From a virus, in the IMG/VR virus record IMGVR_UViG_3300010379_000051, positions 1 to 25,510 of that record: 25,510 nucleotides of DNA, one strand, 5' to 3'. The position numbers were made by a program, and so were the translations under genes. Shown here in pieces: positions 8,209 to 15,165 of this stretch. The number at the start of each line of letters is the position of its first letter. The stretch's first letter is position 1. A model generated the notes under the pieces. That model had not been told where the DNA came from and did no database searches. It saw only the letters and a program-made list of their open reading frames with translations.

Positions 8209-9738
8209 TCAGTTGGTCTGGAGGGTGCTTTCCTTGACCTGCGCGTCAGTCAACGGACTCGACGGTTTCTTGATTACCGTGTTCTGTGAGCTGATGGTGG
8301 TCTCGCCAAGGGCCTTCGCCATCTCCGGCGATCGCGAGCTCAGCGACATGTCGATGCGATAGCCGTTGGCTTTGTTGAAGGAATGCCCGGCCTTCTCGAT
8401 ATAGAAGATGCCGTTGTACCTCCGGCTTTGCGGCTGGTCGAAGCCAGTAACGGTCGAACCGCCGACAGCCTCGACGCCGTAGATAACGATGCCACGGTCC
8501 TTCGTCATCTTCTCGATGGCATCGTTGCCGAGGTCGGCCGTGAAGACGATAGCCATGTCGCCCGTGTACACGAGGCGGCTGTATTCCTTCAGCTTCGCTT
8601 TAGCAAGCCACTTCATTTTGGTGACGTCGGTGCCAAGCACCTTGTCACGGTCCTTGAGGACGATTTCGCGAATGCCGAAGAGCGATTGGGCGTTGGTGAA
8701 CCCGTCCATCTCCTGTTGTGTCAGGTCTACACCGACCACGAGGTTGTCCGGTGCCGTCACCGTCGCGATGCCCTTCGTGATTTGACCGTTCTTCTTGAGG
8801 CGGGTCGTAATCTTGACGCGGGTGTGCAGGTACGTGGTCGAGATGCGGAACTTGTAATGCTCGACGTTCTCGCCGATTACGATCTGGACCATCGTGCTCG
8901 GGTCCTGGTTCGCGTTCATGCGAGGGCCGAAATGGAAGGTCTTCCCGTCATAGTAGGTGACAAACTCCCGGCCGTCGTACTCTGGGTCGTTCGTCGCCTC
9001 CAGGTAAGCGAGATGCTCGATGGCTGACCACGCCGTAGAACCACGGAAGAGCCAATCGTCGGCGTAACGGACCGTCTGCACCACAGGGTCCGTCTTCGTC
9101 TTGTTGATGATAGCAGAATCGGCGACCGAGACCTGTAGGTTGGCCTGCACTCGCCCTTGCATGGCGCTAGCTGCCTTCGGGGCGGTACGGATGGTCTTCT
9201 CATATTTGTGCTGCGTGGTAGACGCGGAGATGTTGGCCGCCAGCCCAAGCCCGTACTCGTCGATGATGTCCTGGACGATTGATGACGCGCTCAGGCCCTT
9301 GTACTGGTCGGTCAGCTTGGCATCGAGCAGCAGCGACGCGTAATTGCGGCCAGTCACCGCAATCTTCCAGCCCTCGCCCTTCGTGTAGGTAGGCTCGGCA
9401 TCCTCGATGAGTCCGACCATCAGGAGCGGGAGCTCTTCTTTGATGATGTTGTTGGGGTCCGTAGGAAAACCGATGCGAATCTCGATTTCCTGGAACGGCG
9501 TGAAGAAATCGGTGTACTTGCCGAGGTAGTTGCTGAACTCGAGCGTGAAATCGTCGGCACCTTGACCCATGGCCTGCGTGACTTTCACGCTCGACACGTC
9601 GTAGAGGTCTTGGGTCGAGACACGTTGAGATTGACGAAGGGCTTGGACCGTCTTCTTGGAGCCAGTCAACAGCACGTCCTGCAACGAGTACGTGTAGGTG
9701 TTGTAGGTGATGACGGCCACGGGCATCTGATTCGTCAC
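8209..9738 (-). CDS. baseplate hub protein, gpD/gp27-like
   Basis: 509 residues. Start is GTG 9738, preceded by TGAGG nine bases upstream; an ATG four codons later is the alternative. The sequence has the late-control-D type plan: an early beta domain ending in FTPFQEIEIRIGFPTD, a second with LLMVGLIEDAEPTYTKGEGW KIAVTGRNYA (two parts), the segment SASSIVQDIIDEYGLGLAAN that matches the 'i..i...yGL' helix, a long middle region with WLFRGSTAWSAIEHLAYLEA, and a C-terminal beta part with YNGIFYIEKAGHSFNKANGY. Such hubs form the trimeric ring that carries the spike. The tube-side neighbour is the LysM protein and the next gene is the spike, the expected context. Confidence 0.78.
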   Translation of the reverse strand: MTNQMPVAVITYNTYTYSLQDVLLTGSKKTVQALRQSQRVSTQDLYDVSSVKVTQAMGQGADDFTLEFSNYLGKYTDFFTPFQEIEIRIGFPTDPNNIIKEELPLLMVGLIEDAEPTYTKGEGWKIAVTGRNYASLLLDAKLTDQYKGLSASSIVQDIIDEYGLGLAANISASTTQHKYEKTIRTAPKAASAMQGRVQANLQVSVADSAIINKTKTDPVVQTVRYADDWLFRGSTAWSAIEHLAYLEATNDPEYDGREFVTYYDGKTFHFGPRMNANQDPSTMVQIVIGENVEHYKFRISTTYLHTRVKITTRLKKNGQITKGIATVTAPDNLVVGVDLTQQEMDGFTNAQSLFGIREIVLKDRDKVLGTDVTKMKWLAKAKLKEYSRLVYTGDMAIVFTADLGNDAIEKMTKDRGIVIYGVEAVGGSTVTGFDQPQSRRYNGIFYIEKAGHSFNKANGYRIDMSLSSRSPEMAKALGETTISSQNTVIKKPSSPLTDAQVKESTLQTN

Positions 9739-9745
9739 GGCCGCC

Positions 9746-10837
9746 TCAGCTTGGGATATTGAGGACTTGCCCGATGGTCAGGTTCGTCGGGTCTGGGAGG
9801 TTGTTGGCATAGGCGATAGGCCGCCACGATTCGCTGTCGCCGTAGTAGGCGTAAGCGATGTCCTCGATGCGGTCGCCCTCCTGTACCGTGTAAGTCGTAG
9901 GAGGAGGCGGCTGGAACTGCGGCAGGTTCTGCATGAATTGAAGCTGGGTCTGGACGTCGTGCAGGTCGATGATGATGCCCTGTCCGACACCAGCAATGGA
10001 GGCGATGTTGTTGCGCACCATCTCCACGGTGGTGATGTTGTAGGCGATTTGCTGCTGCAGCAGCTCCAGGTCTGACGCTGGGGTCGTGATGGCGGCTGCC
10101 TCGTTGGCTACTACCGTGTTGATGAGGTCGCCCGTCTGTGACAGCTGGTCGGTCAGGATGGCCGTAAGCCCGTTGAACGCCGTAATCGGCGTCATCAGGA
10201 TGTCCGTGACGGCGACGATTTCCTCGCCGATATCGGCAATGACCGCGTCGATGCTGTCGAAGAAGTCCTGGATGGTGCTGAGAATGGACCCGGCGGTGAC
10301 GTTGGAGAGCTGCGTGAGTGACGCTGCCGTCTGCGGAGCGCTGAAGCCGAGGTCCGGATAGAACTTGACCAGCTCGATGCTGTACTCGAAACGGTCTAGG
10401 TTGCCGCGAATCGACACCGGGGTGCTGTCGAACCGCTTTATCATCACGTCGTGCTGGATGTCCAAGTACTGGAGAATCCAGACTTTGCCGGACAGGCGCA
10501 TGTTGTCGAGTACGAGCACGTCATCAACGGCACGGCGCACGACCGCGCCGTTCTGGTCTACCACATCCTCGAAGATGCCCTTCCACGAGATGCGGAGCGG
10601 CTCCGCGCCGTTGGGCTGCAGGATAGAGCCTTCGGCTCCTGGGATGGGAATCTCCGCAATGCTGGAGACTCCCTTCATCTCTATCTTCTCCTCGGGCGGG
10701 ATGGTGAACTCGAACGACACCGGAGCGAGGAACGACACCGGGGCGTACTCGGTCAAATACACGACGTTGTCGCCCGGAAGGGCGACGGTCGGCACCTGGG
10801 CGACTGTTCCGGCGGTAAGGAAACTCGGGATTGCCAC
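9746..10837 (-). CDS. tail/baseplate protein with C-terminal LysM domain (XkdP-like position)
   Basis: 363 residues from GTG 10837, with AGAGGT upstream and the tape-measure TAG only two bases away. The first ~150 residues form a beta-rich domain typical of the tail protein between tape measure and hub in PBSX-like tails (FEFTIPPEEKIEMKGVSSIA, LRISWKGIFEDV, LEYL-type strands). The middle is helical with a membrane-like or coiled segment. The last ~50 residues are a LysM module: YTVQEGDRIEDIAYAYYGDS followed by WRPIAYANNLPDPTNLTIGQ and VLNIPS. LysM modules in baseplate proteins (T4 gp53, XkdP) bind partner proteins or peptidoglycan. The gene closes 7 bases before the hub start. Confidence 0.78.
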   Translation of the reverse strand: MAIPSFLTAGTVAQVPTVALPGDNVVYLTEYAPVSFLAPVSFEFTIPPEEKIEMKGVSSIAEIPIPGAEGSILQPNGAEPLRISWKGIFEDVVDQNGAVVRRAVDDVLVLDNMRLSGKVWILQYLDIQHDVMIKRFDSTPVSIRGNLDRFEYSIELVKFYPDLGFSAPQTAASLTQLSNVTAGSILSTIQDFFDSIDAVIADIGEEIVAVTDILMTPITAFNGLTAILTDQLSQTGDLINTVVANEAAAITTPASDLELLQQQIAYNITTVEMVRNNIASIAGVGQGIIIDLHDVQTQLQFMQNLPQFQPPPPTTYTVQEGDRIEDIAYAYYGDSESWRPIAYANNLPDPTNLTIGQVLNIPS

Positions 10838-10839
10838 GA

Positions 10840-12672
10840 CTACCTCTTGGGCTGGTTCGTGCCACCAGCAGCGCTTGTGCTACGGCCGCGCTTGAGCAGG
10901 TCGCGGAGCATCTTCTCCACGTCCTCGGCCTTGGTGTTCTTGTCCACGTTGAAGTGGACTTGGTCGATGTGGACGCCAGCACTCTGAATCTGTTGCACCA
11001 GCTCCTTGAAGACCTCGCGCTGTGTGGCCGTAGCATTCGTCTCAACGCGTACAGATGCGTATGCAGACTTCTTGGCTCCGGCGTCGGTTGTGAGTCCTGC
11101 AAGTGCACCACCAGCCTGGGTCAGGCCATTAAGTGAACGCGCTTCGGTGTTGAGGCCGCTGGCCGTATGCCCGGTGGTGGCGAGGTCCATCATCGACGCG
11201 CCGAGGTCTGTCGTAGCATCGGCGAGCTTCCGCATCCATGGCACGGAATCGATGAGCTTATTGAGGAGCAAGCCGATGCCGTATCCGGCTGCGGCCGCTC
11301 CGATAACCAGACCAGCAGGCCCGAGCAGCGGTGCCACTACCGCCCACAGGCTCTGCGCGTACATCATCGCCCCAAGTGCCCACGTCCTGAACAGCGGAGC
11401 CATACCAAGCGTCTTTAACGCTGCCGCCGTCAAGGCTACAGACTCGATAGCTTTACCGACGACGCCGATGCCCTGAGCCGTGGCCGTCCCTGCTACGATG
11501 ACTTCAGCAGGCACCTTGGCTACCAAACCGAGTGCTCCATTGAACGCCGGGAGCCACTTGTCGGCGACCTCCGCTCCGGCGTTCGCGAAGTGGTTCTTGA
11601 TGAGCTCGAGCCTGTACTTGGTGGTCTGTTCCATCTGCTCGGCTTGCGTAGCGGCAGTCCCGGCAGCGTTGCTGTAGGTTTCCCCAAGCTTGGTGATGTC
11701 GCCACCAGTCTGCTTGAAGAACTGCGCCATTGCCGCGCCACGAGGACCGAGGCGTTCCATTAAGAGCGCGGCCCGTGCTTGGTCCGAGTGCATCTTGTTG
11801 AAGTCGTTGCCCACGTCCTTCATGTAGGTCTTGTAATCGACGCCAGCCTTGGTGGCCTTCTGCATCGACATCATGAGACCCTGCATCGCGAGGCGGCCAG
11901 TCAAGCCAGCCTTCTCGAAACCGACCATCACGCCGCTGATTTCACCGAAATTCAGGCCAGCGGACTTGGCCATAGGGGCGATGCGCGCCATAGGGCCAAG
12001 GAGCGCATCAACGGTGATGTTGGCGTCGCCCGTGGCCTTTGCCACGGTGTCCATGACAGCAGGCATGCCCTTCGCCTCAATGCCGAAGGCCTTTGCGGCC
12101 TGCTCGACTTTGAGGTAAGTGCTCGTGAGGTCGGAATTCTTGGCGATGGCGAGGTCTTTGGCCGCGTTCATCACGGAGTTGGCGGTCTCGTTGTCCTCGC
12201 CCATCTTCAAGACCCGCGCACCAACCGACTGAATCTGCTCGGCATTGAACTTGCTGCCCTCGGCCATCTTGTACGACGCTTCGGTGAGCTCGTTGATGCT
12301 CTCCTTGCTTACTTGGCTAGCGAACCCGAGCGACGTCACCTGCTGTTCCATCTCCATGGCCGCTTCAGCGCCCTTAAAGATGGACGCACCGACCGCCACT
12401 CCGGCGACCGATGTTTCCTCTAGCTCGTGGACCAAATCGCCCACTTTGAAGGAATTCAGGGATTCGTAGCCTTCCTTAAGCTTACCAAAGAACCCGCCAC
12501 CTTCGGCGTCGTGCTCCGCTTTCTCGCTCGTGTCACCGAGCTCATGCATCTTGTCGTTGACGCCGGAGATAGCTTGAGCCAGAGCGTTGGCGGCCTCCTG
12601 CATACGGCCGACCGCCGACGAGAATTCGTCGCGTGCTTCAATTGGGATTACAACGCCTTCGCCTTCAGACAT
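10840..12672 (-). CDS. tail tape measure protein
   Basis: 610 residues, opening MSEGEGVVIPIEARDEFSSA, a common tape-measure start. The ATG overlaps the TAA of the frameshifted chaperone product (TAATG). Residues about 85-330 hold a TP901-type tape-measure core (GASIFKGAEAAMEMEQQVTS, then MAEGSKFNAEQIQSVGARVL, MPAVMDTVAKATGDANI and SAGLNFGEISGVMVGFEKAG, LTGRLAMQGLMMSMQKATKA). Hydrophobic stretches follow near 440-475 (LWAVVAPLLGPAGLVIGAAA), as usual for proteins that later reach the host membrane. With about 0.15 nm per residue the tail would be near 90 nm (inference). No peptidase domain is visible. It ends in TAG. Confidence 0.9.
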   Translation of the reverse strand: MSEGEGVVIPIEARDEFSSAVGRMQEAANALAQAISGVNDKMHELGDTSEKAEHDAEGGGFFGKLKEGYESLNSFKVGDLVHELEETSVAGVAVGASIFKGAEAAMEMEQQVTSLGFASQVSKESINELTEASYKMAEGSKFNAEQIQSVGARVLKMGEDNETANSVMNAAKDLAIAKNSDLTSTYLKVEQAAKAFGIEAKGMPAVMDTVAKATGDANITVDALLGPMARIAPMAKSAGLNFGEISGVMVGFEKAGLTGRLAMQGLMMSMQKATKAGVDYKTYMKDVGNDFNKMHSDQARAALLMERLGPRGAAMAQFFKQTGGDITKLGETYSNAAGTAATQAEQMEQTTKYRLELIKNHFANAGAEVADKWLPAFNGALGLVAKVPAEVIVAGTATAQGIGVVGKAIESVALTAAALKTLGMAPLFRTWALGAMMYAQSLWAVVAPLLGPAGLVIGAAAAGYGIGLLLNKLIDSVPWMRKLADATTDLGASMMDLATTGHTASGLNTEARSLNGLTQAGGALAGLTTDAGAKKSAYASVRVETNATATQREVFKELVQQIQSAGVHIDQVHFNVDKNTKAEDVEKMLRDLLKRGRSTSAAGGTNQPKR

Positions 12673-12875
12673 TACGTCAGGTCCTCGTAGGGCGACTTGA
12701 TGCTGCCCGTTCCATTACCTTCAACGCTGACCTTCAGCTTCTTCTGGCCCACCCTAACCGCGAGGACGTGCCACAAATAGCGCACGTCCTCGGGCATATC
12801 CAGAATCTCGTCGAGTGTGAACTGGCCAGGGAACTCGCCGACAATAGAAGCGATGTGCTCGGTCAGCGGTTCACG
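12672..12875 (-). CDS. tail assembly chaperone, -1 frameshift extension (gpGT-type)
   Basis: This frame has no start codon of its own. It runs from the slippery site in the upstream gene to a TAA that overlaps the tape-measure ATG. If ribosomes slip back one base on T TTT TTC (12881-12875), the next codons read REPLTEHIASIVGEFPGQF, TLDEILDMPEDVRYLWHVL, AVRVGQKKLKVSVEG and SIKSPYEDLT. The total is 67 added residues, giving a fusion of 197 residues. The order chaperone - frameshift - tape measure is conserved in long-tailed phages (lambda G/GT, P2 E/E'), where both products are needed at a fixed ratio to fold the tape measure. Confidence 0.88.
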   Translation of the reverse strand, partial: REPLTEHIASIVGEFPGQFTLDEILDMPEDVRYLWHVLAVRVGQKKLKVSVEGNGTGSIKSPYEDLT

Positions 12876-13264
12876 AAAAAAGCGTCGAGGTCCTTCTCGG
12901 TGACCGAGTAGCGTCCGGCCCGGTTGAAGCGGCTATAGACCTCGTGGAGCAGGTCCAGGTCTTCGTTGCTCAGGGCCGTCAGCTCGTCCATCTCGAATTG
13001 TCTGGCCACGATGGACATGGTCGCCGGGGCATCCTTGGGCGGCAGGATGGTGACGGTCTGCCGGATGCACTCCATGGTGAACATGTAGCCCTGCTTTGCC
13101 GTGTCGTAGAGCTTCTGCGCGATGAGCTGGTGCCGCCCGGTCGAGCGGACCATCTCGATGCGCTTTTCGCTCACCGGGAGGGTGAACACGAGCTTGCCCG
13201 TGGTCTTGGCCTCGGTGAGTGCCGCGACCAACGGTGAGACTTTCTGCTTCTCGTCGACTTCCAT
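12863..13264 (-). CDS. tail assembly chaperone, short form (gpG-type)
   Basis: 133 residues. ATG 13264 is preceded by AAGGGGAG at good spacing. The protein begins with an acidic-lysine stretch, has a beta segment GKLVFTLPVSEKRIEMVRST, and a helical second half FEMDELTALSNEDLDLLHEV YSRF (two parts). This matches the size and makeup of gpG-like chaperones that precede the tape measure. The gene ends at TGA 12863-12865, just 10 bases after the slippery heptamer, so most product is the short form. Upstream is the tail tube gene, separated by a 97-base gap that contains the branched structure and a hairpin over the SD. Confidence 0.82.
   Translation of the reverse strand: MEVDEKQKVSPLVAALTEAKTTGKLVFTLPVSEKRIEMVRSTGRHQLIAQKLYDTAKQGYMFTMECIRQTVTILPPKDAPATMSIVARQFEMDELTALSNEDLDLLHEVYSRFNRAGRYSVTEKDLDAFFVNR
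12875..12881 (-). promoter_or_regulatory. programmed -1 ribosomal frameshift site T TTT TTC
   Basis: The zero frame reads GAC GCT TTT TTC GTG, so the heptamer T TTT TTC has exactly the X XXY YYZ phase. Both tRNAs can re-pair on TTT TTT after a -1 shift. An SD-like AAGGA lies nine bases upstream (12895-12891), a spacing similar to the stimulatory SD of dnaX. The -1 frame stays open for 67 codons up to the tape-measure start. P2-like phages use a nearly identical T TTT TTG site at the same place. Confidence 0.9.
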
Positions 13265-13271
13265 GATGCTC

Positions 13272-13285
13272 CCCTTTCCGAAGGG
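13272..13285 (-). promoter_or_regulatory. small hairpin overlapping the chaperone SD
   Basis: On the minus strand CCCTT (13285-13281), a CGGA loop and AAGGG (13276-13272) form a perfect five-pair stem. The AAGGG arm is most of the SD (AAGGGGAG) of the chaperone gene starting at 13264. Folding would hide the site and lower initiation. The function is inference. Confidence 0.45.
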
Positions 13286-13299
13286 TGCCCGGTTTAGGT

Positions 13300-13354
13300 C
13301 CTAGGGCGGCTGAGCGCCGGACACGCTCCCTCTCGCGAGAGGTGCCGCCCTAGG
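13300..13354 (-). other. branched inverted-repeat structure (predicted three-way junction)
   Basis: Outer arms 13300-13310 and 13344-13354 are perfect 11-base inverted repeats (cctagggcggc and gccgccctagg). Inside are two further hairpins: gagcg 13312-13316 with cgctc 13324-13328, and the perfect 14-base palindrome cctctcgcgagagg at 13329-13342. Single unpaired bases separate the stems. In RNA this is a compact three-way junction in the gap between the tail tube stop (13362) and the chaperone start (13264). No U-run follows, so it is not a simple intrinsic terminator. It may set mRNA stability or processing after the highly expressed tube gene. Confidence 0.75.
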
Positions 13355-13361
13355 TCGTGGG

Positions 13362-13823
13362 TCAGGCCGTCGCGTTCGGCGAGGTCGTGGTGCCGGGGTC
13401 GTAGCCGCCGTCGGCCACGCACTCGAGCCTGACGTTCTTGATGTCGTCCGGGCCGCCCGTCGCCGTCTCAAAGTCGTGGATGAGCACGCCGAAGTAGGTC
13501 TCGCGGGTCACCGTGTCAGGCGACTTGGTCGTGATGATGACCGTGAAGCGGGGAGGCTTGATGTTCGTGGGCGACCCGGCCTTGAACACGCCATTGTTGC
13601 CCCAGATGAGCCGGACCAGCTCGACGTCAATCCAGCCCTTCTCGATGGACAGGTTGTAGGTCTTGCGCCCGTCCAGCGTCTTGGGGATTTCCTGCCCCAG
13701 CGGGTCGTACTGCTTCGTGTTGATTTTGTGCTTCTGCGTCACCTTCTCGAACTCGCCCACGTTCTGGCCCTTAAGGACCACGGTGACGTGCTTGCCAAGG
13801 GCCGGATCTTTCACAAAGGGCAT
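13362..13823 (-). CDS. tail tube protein (probable)
   Basis: 153 residues with a very strong SD (AAAGGAGGG) before ATG 13823, as expected for an abundant protein. The sequence is beta-rich: HVTVVLKGQNVGEFEKVTQK, TYNLSIEKGWIDVELVRLIW, PPRFTVIITTKSPDTVTRET and YFGVLIHDFETATGGPDDI, followed by VRLECVADGG. Size, strand content and the 'v.iehg' style central turn agree with inner tube proteins of contractile tails (XkdM-like). The position between sheath and chaperone/tape measure is the standard place. It is separated from the sheath by the HNH gene, which looks inserted. Family assignment relies mostly on context. Confidence 0.72.
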   Translation of the reverse strand: MPFVKDPALGKHVTVVLKGQNVGEFEKVTQKHKINTKQYDPLGQEIPKTLDGRKTYNLSIEKGWIDVELVRLIWGNNGVFKAGSPTNIKPPRFTVIITTKSPDTVTRETYFGVLIHDFETATGGPDDIKNVRLECVADGGYDPGTTTSPNATA

Positions 13824-13834
13824 GACACCCTCCT

Positions 13835-14218
13835 TTAGTGGCAGTACCCGCGAATACCACGGGTGTTATTGCATGTGTGGCAGAGTATCTCATACCCAGC
13901 CGGGAAATCATTCTTTTTGAGCCAGACGTAAAACCTGTAACCGGCCCTGTCTTTGCCCATGCCGATATCGTTGCGATGCTTGTTGCCACCACCACCGATA
14001 TGCTCAATCGACAGCATGTCAACGTCGTTGGTCTTCTCAGGACAGAGTGGGCAATTGCAATGCGGCACTCCGCCTGAATAGTGGGCAAAGACCTCGGTTT
14101 TCAACCTTGTAGCGTGTTCTTTCATCTGTGCTAATATCTTAATTCTGTCTCGTTTGTACACCTCTTTGCGGGCGTTTGGGTGGCGCTCTTTCCAACGCTT
14201 ATAAGAGGCCCGGCTCAT
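13835..14218 (-). CDS. HNH endonuclease, free-standing homing type
   Basis: 127 residues. The N-terminal ~45 residues are basic and helical (SRASYKRWKERHPNARKEVY). The catalytic part shows CNCPLCPEK (Cys56, Cys59), then LSIEHIGGGGNKHRND (Glu72-His73, His81) and the ending GYEILCHTCNNTRGIRGYCH (Cys113, Cys116, Asn117). The two Cys pairs would hold a zinc ion, and the EHI and CN segments form the beta-beta-alpha metal site. Such small HNH proteins nick or cut DNA and often sit between phage late genes as selfish elements. Base composition is visibly more AT-rich than in sheath and tube. The ATG overlaps the sheath TAA (TAATG), an insertion that leaves both neighbours intact. Confidence 0.82.
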   Translation of the reverse strand: MSRASYKRWKERHPNARKEVYKRDRIKILAQMKEHATRLKTEVFAHYSGGVPHCNCPLCPEKTNDVDMLSIEHIGGGGNKHRNDIGMGKDRAGYRFYVWLKKNDFPAGYEILCHTCNNTRGIRGYCH

Positions 14219-15165
14219 TACTGGTTGACGACGCTGGAATCGAAGCTTCCGGCGTCGTTGGGCTTTATCCTTATCACGATGAAGTCGGCCGCATAGGTGG
14301 GGAAGATGCCGATGTCCGCGTACAAGAACCCGGCCTCCTGGTCGGCCTGGGACGAGTACACCTTGACGTAGTACTGCTGGATGGCTCCCTGCGCGGCGAG
14401 GCTGTCCATGAAGGCGCTGATGCCCTGCTGCAGCGCGTGCTGGGTGTCGGCGTTGTTCGGGGCGCTGATGAGGTCCTGGTTGCCCTCGGTCACACCGCGC
14501 ACGATTTGGTCGAACAATCGGCGGATGTTGATTTGGGTGAACGGGAAGTCGGTGCCCGTGGTCACACCGTCGAGCAACCTGAAGCCCAGACGGCCCTTGT
14601 TGGTCGCCACGACCACGCCGCCCTGGATGAGGGTCGCGAGGTCGGCGTCGTTCACCGGGACCTCGAAGCCAAGGATGCCCGTGAGCAGCTGATTGCTGGG
14701 CGAGATGTACGGGTCGAGGGTAGCGATGCGCCCGGCCACGGCGGCCGCCGTGTAGGCCGACGGCACCTTCACGGTCAGGTTCTGCGCAGGGTCGTACACC
14801 TGCATGCCAGGGTAGCAGAGCACGGCGCGGTCGGCGCTCAGCGCGGCCGCACGGGTCAGCGTGGTCGAGACGCTGTCGCCCAACGCACCGCCGACGACCG
14901 CGATGCGGTCGCCCTTAGCGTTGGCCTGCACGACCATCGCGGTGTGGACGGCCGCGCTGCTCTGGCCAGCGGCCACGAGCAGGTTCACGTCCTGGTTCTC
15001 CAAGGCATAGAAACCAGTGGCCGTGGGCGCGGCGACGCCGATGTAGTCGGCATCGGTGGTGACCTGCCCGTTGGTGCCGCCGGACAGGACCGTCTGCGCC
15101 AGGATGGCAGGCAGGTTCGGCGACGCGCCATCCGTCACGACCAGCAGCGTGCTGTTGGCGTTCAT
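14218..15165 (-). CDS. tail sheath protein, C-terminal part (after frameshift)
   Basis: This frame carries the C-terminal 315 residues of the contractile tail sheath. It begins at an internal ATG (15165) with NANSTLLVVTDGASPNLPAI, which continues the domain left at SRYLPT in the other frame. The C-terminal sheath signature is clear: TQINIRRLFDQIVRGVTEGN, then LISAPNNADTQHALQQGISA FMDSLAAQGAI (two parts) and a final beta-strand segment. Sheath subunits polymerise around the tube and contract to drive injection. Whether this part is made separately is doubtful: there is no SD in front of 15165. Together with the N-terminal part the protein would be about 550 residues, a normal sheath length. 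Confidence 0.85.
   Translation of the reverse strand: MNANSTLLVVTDGASPNLPAILAQTVLSGGTNGQVTTDADYIGVAAPTATGFYALENQDVNLLVAAGQSSAAVHTAMVVQANAKGDRIAVVGGALGDSVSTTLTRAAALSADRAVLCYPGMQVYDPAQNLTVKVPSAYTAAAVAGRIATLDPYISPSNQLLTGILGFEVPVNDADLATLIQGGVVVATNKGRLGFRLLDGVTTGTDFPFTQINIRRLFDQIVRGVTEGNQDLISAPNNADTQHALQQGISAFMDSLAAQGAIQQYYVKVYSSQADQEAGFLYADIGIFPTYAADFIVIRIKPNDAGSFDSSVVNQ

Noticed and set aside
13300-13354. tRNA or intrinsic terminator in the tube-chaperone gap
   Set aside because: The branched structure lacks tRNA consensus positions (no T-arm sequence or CCA context) and has no U-run.
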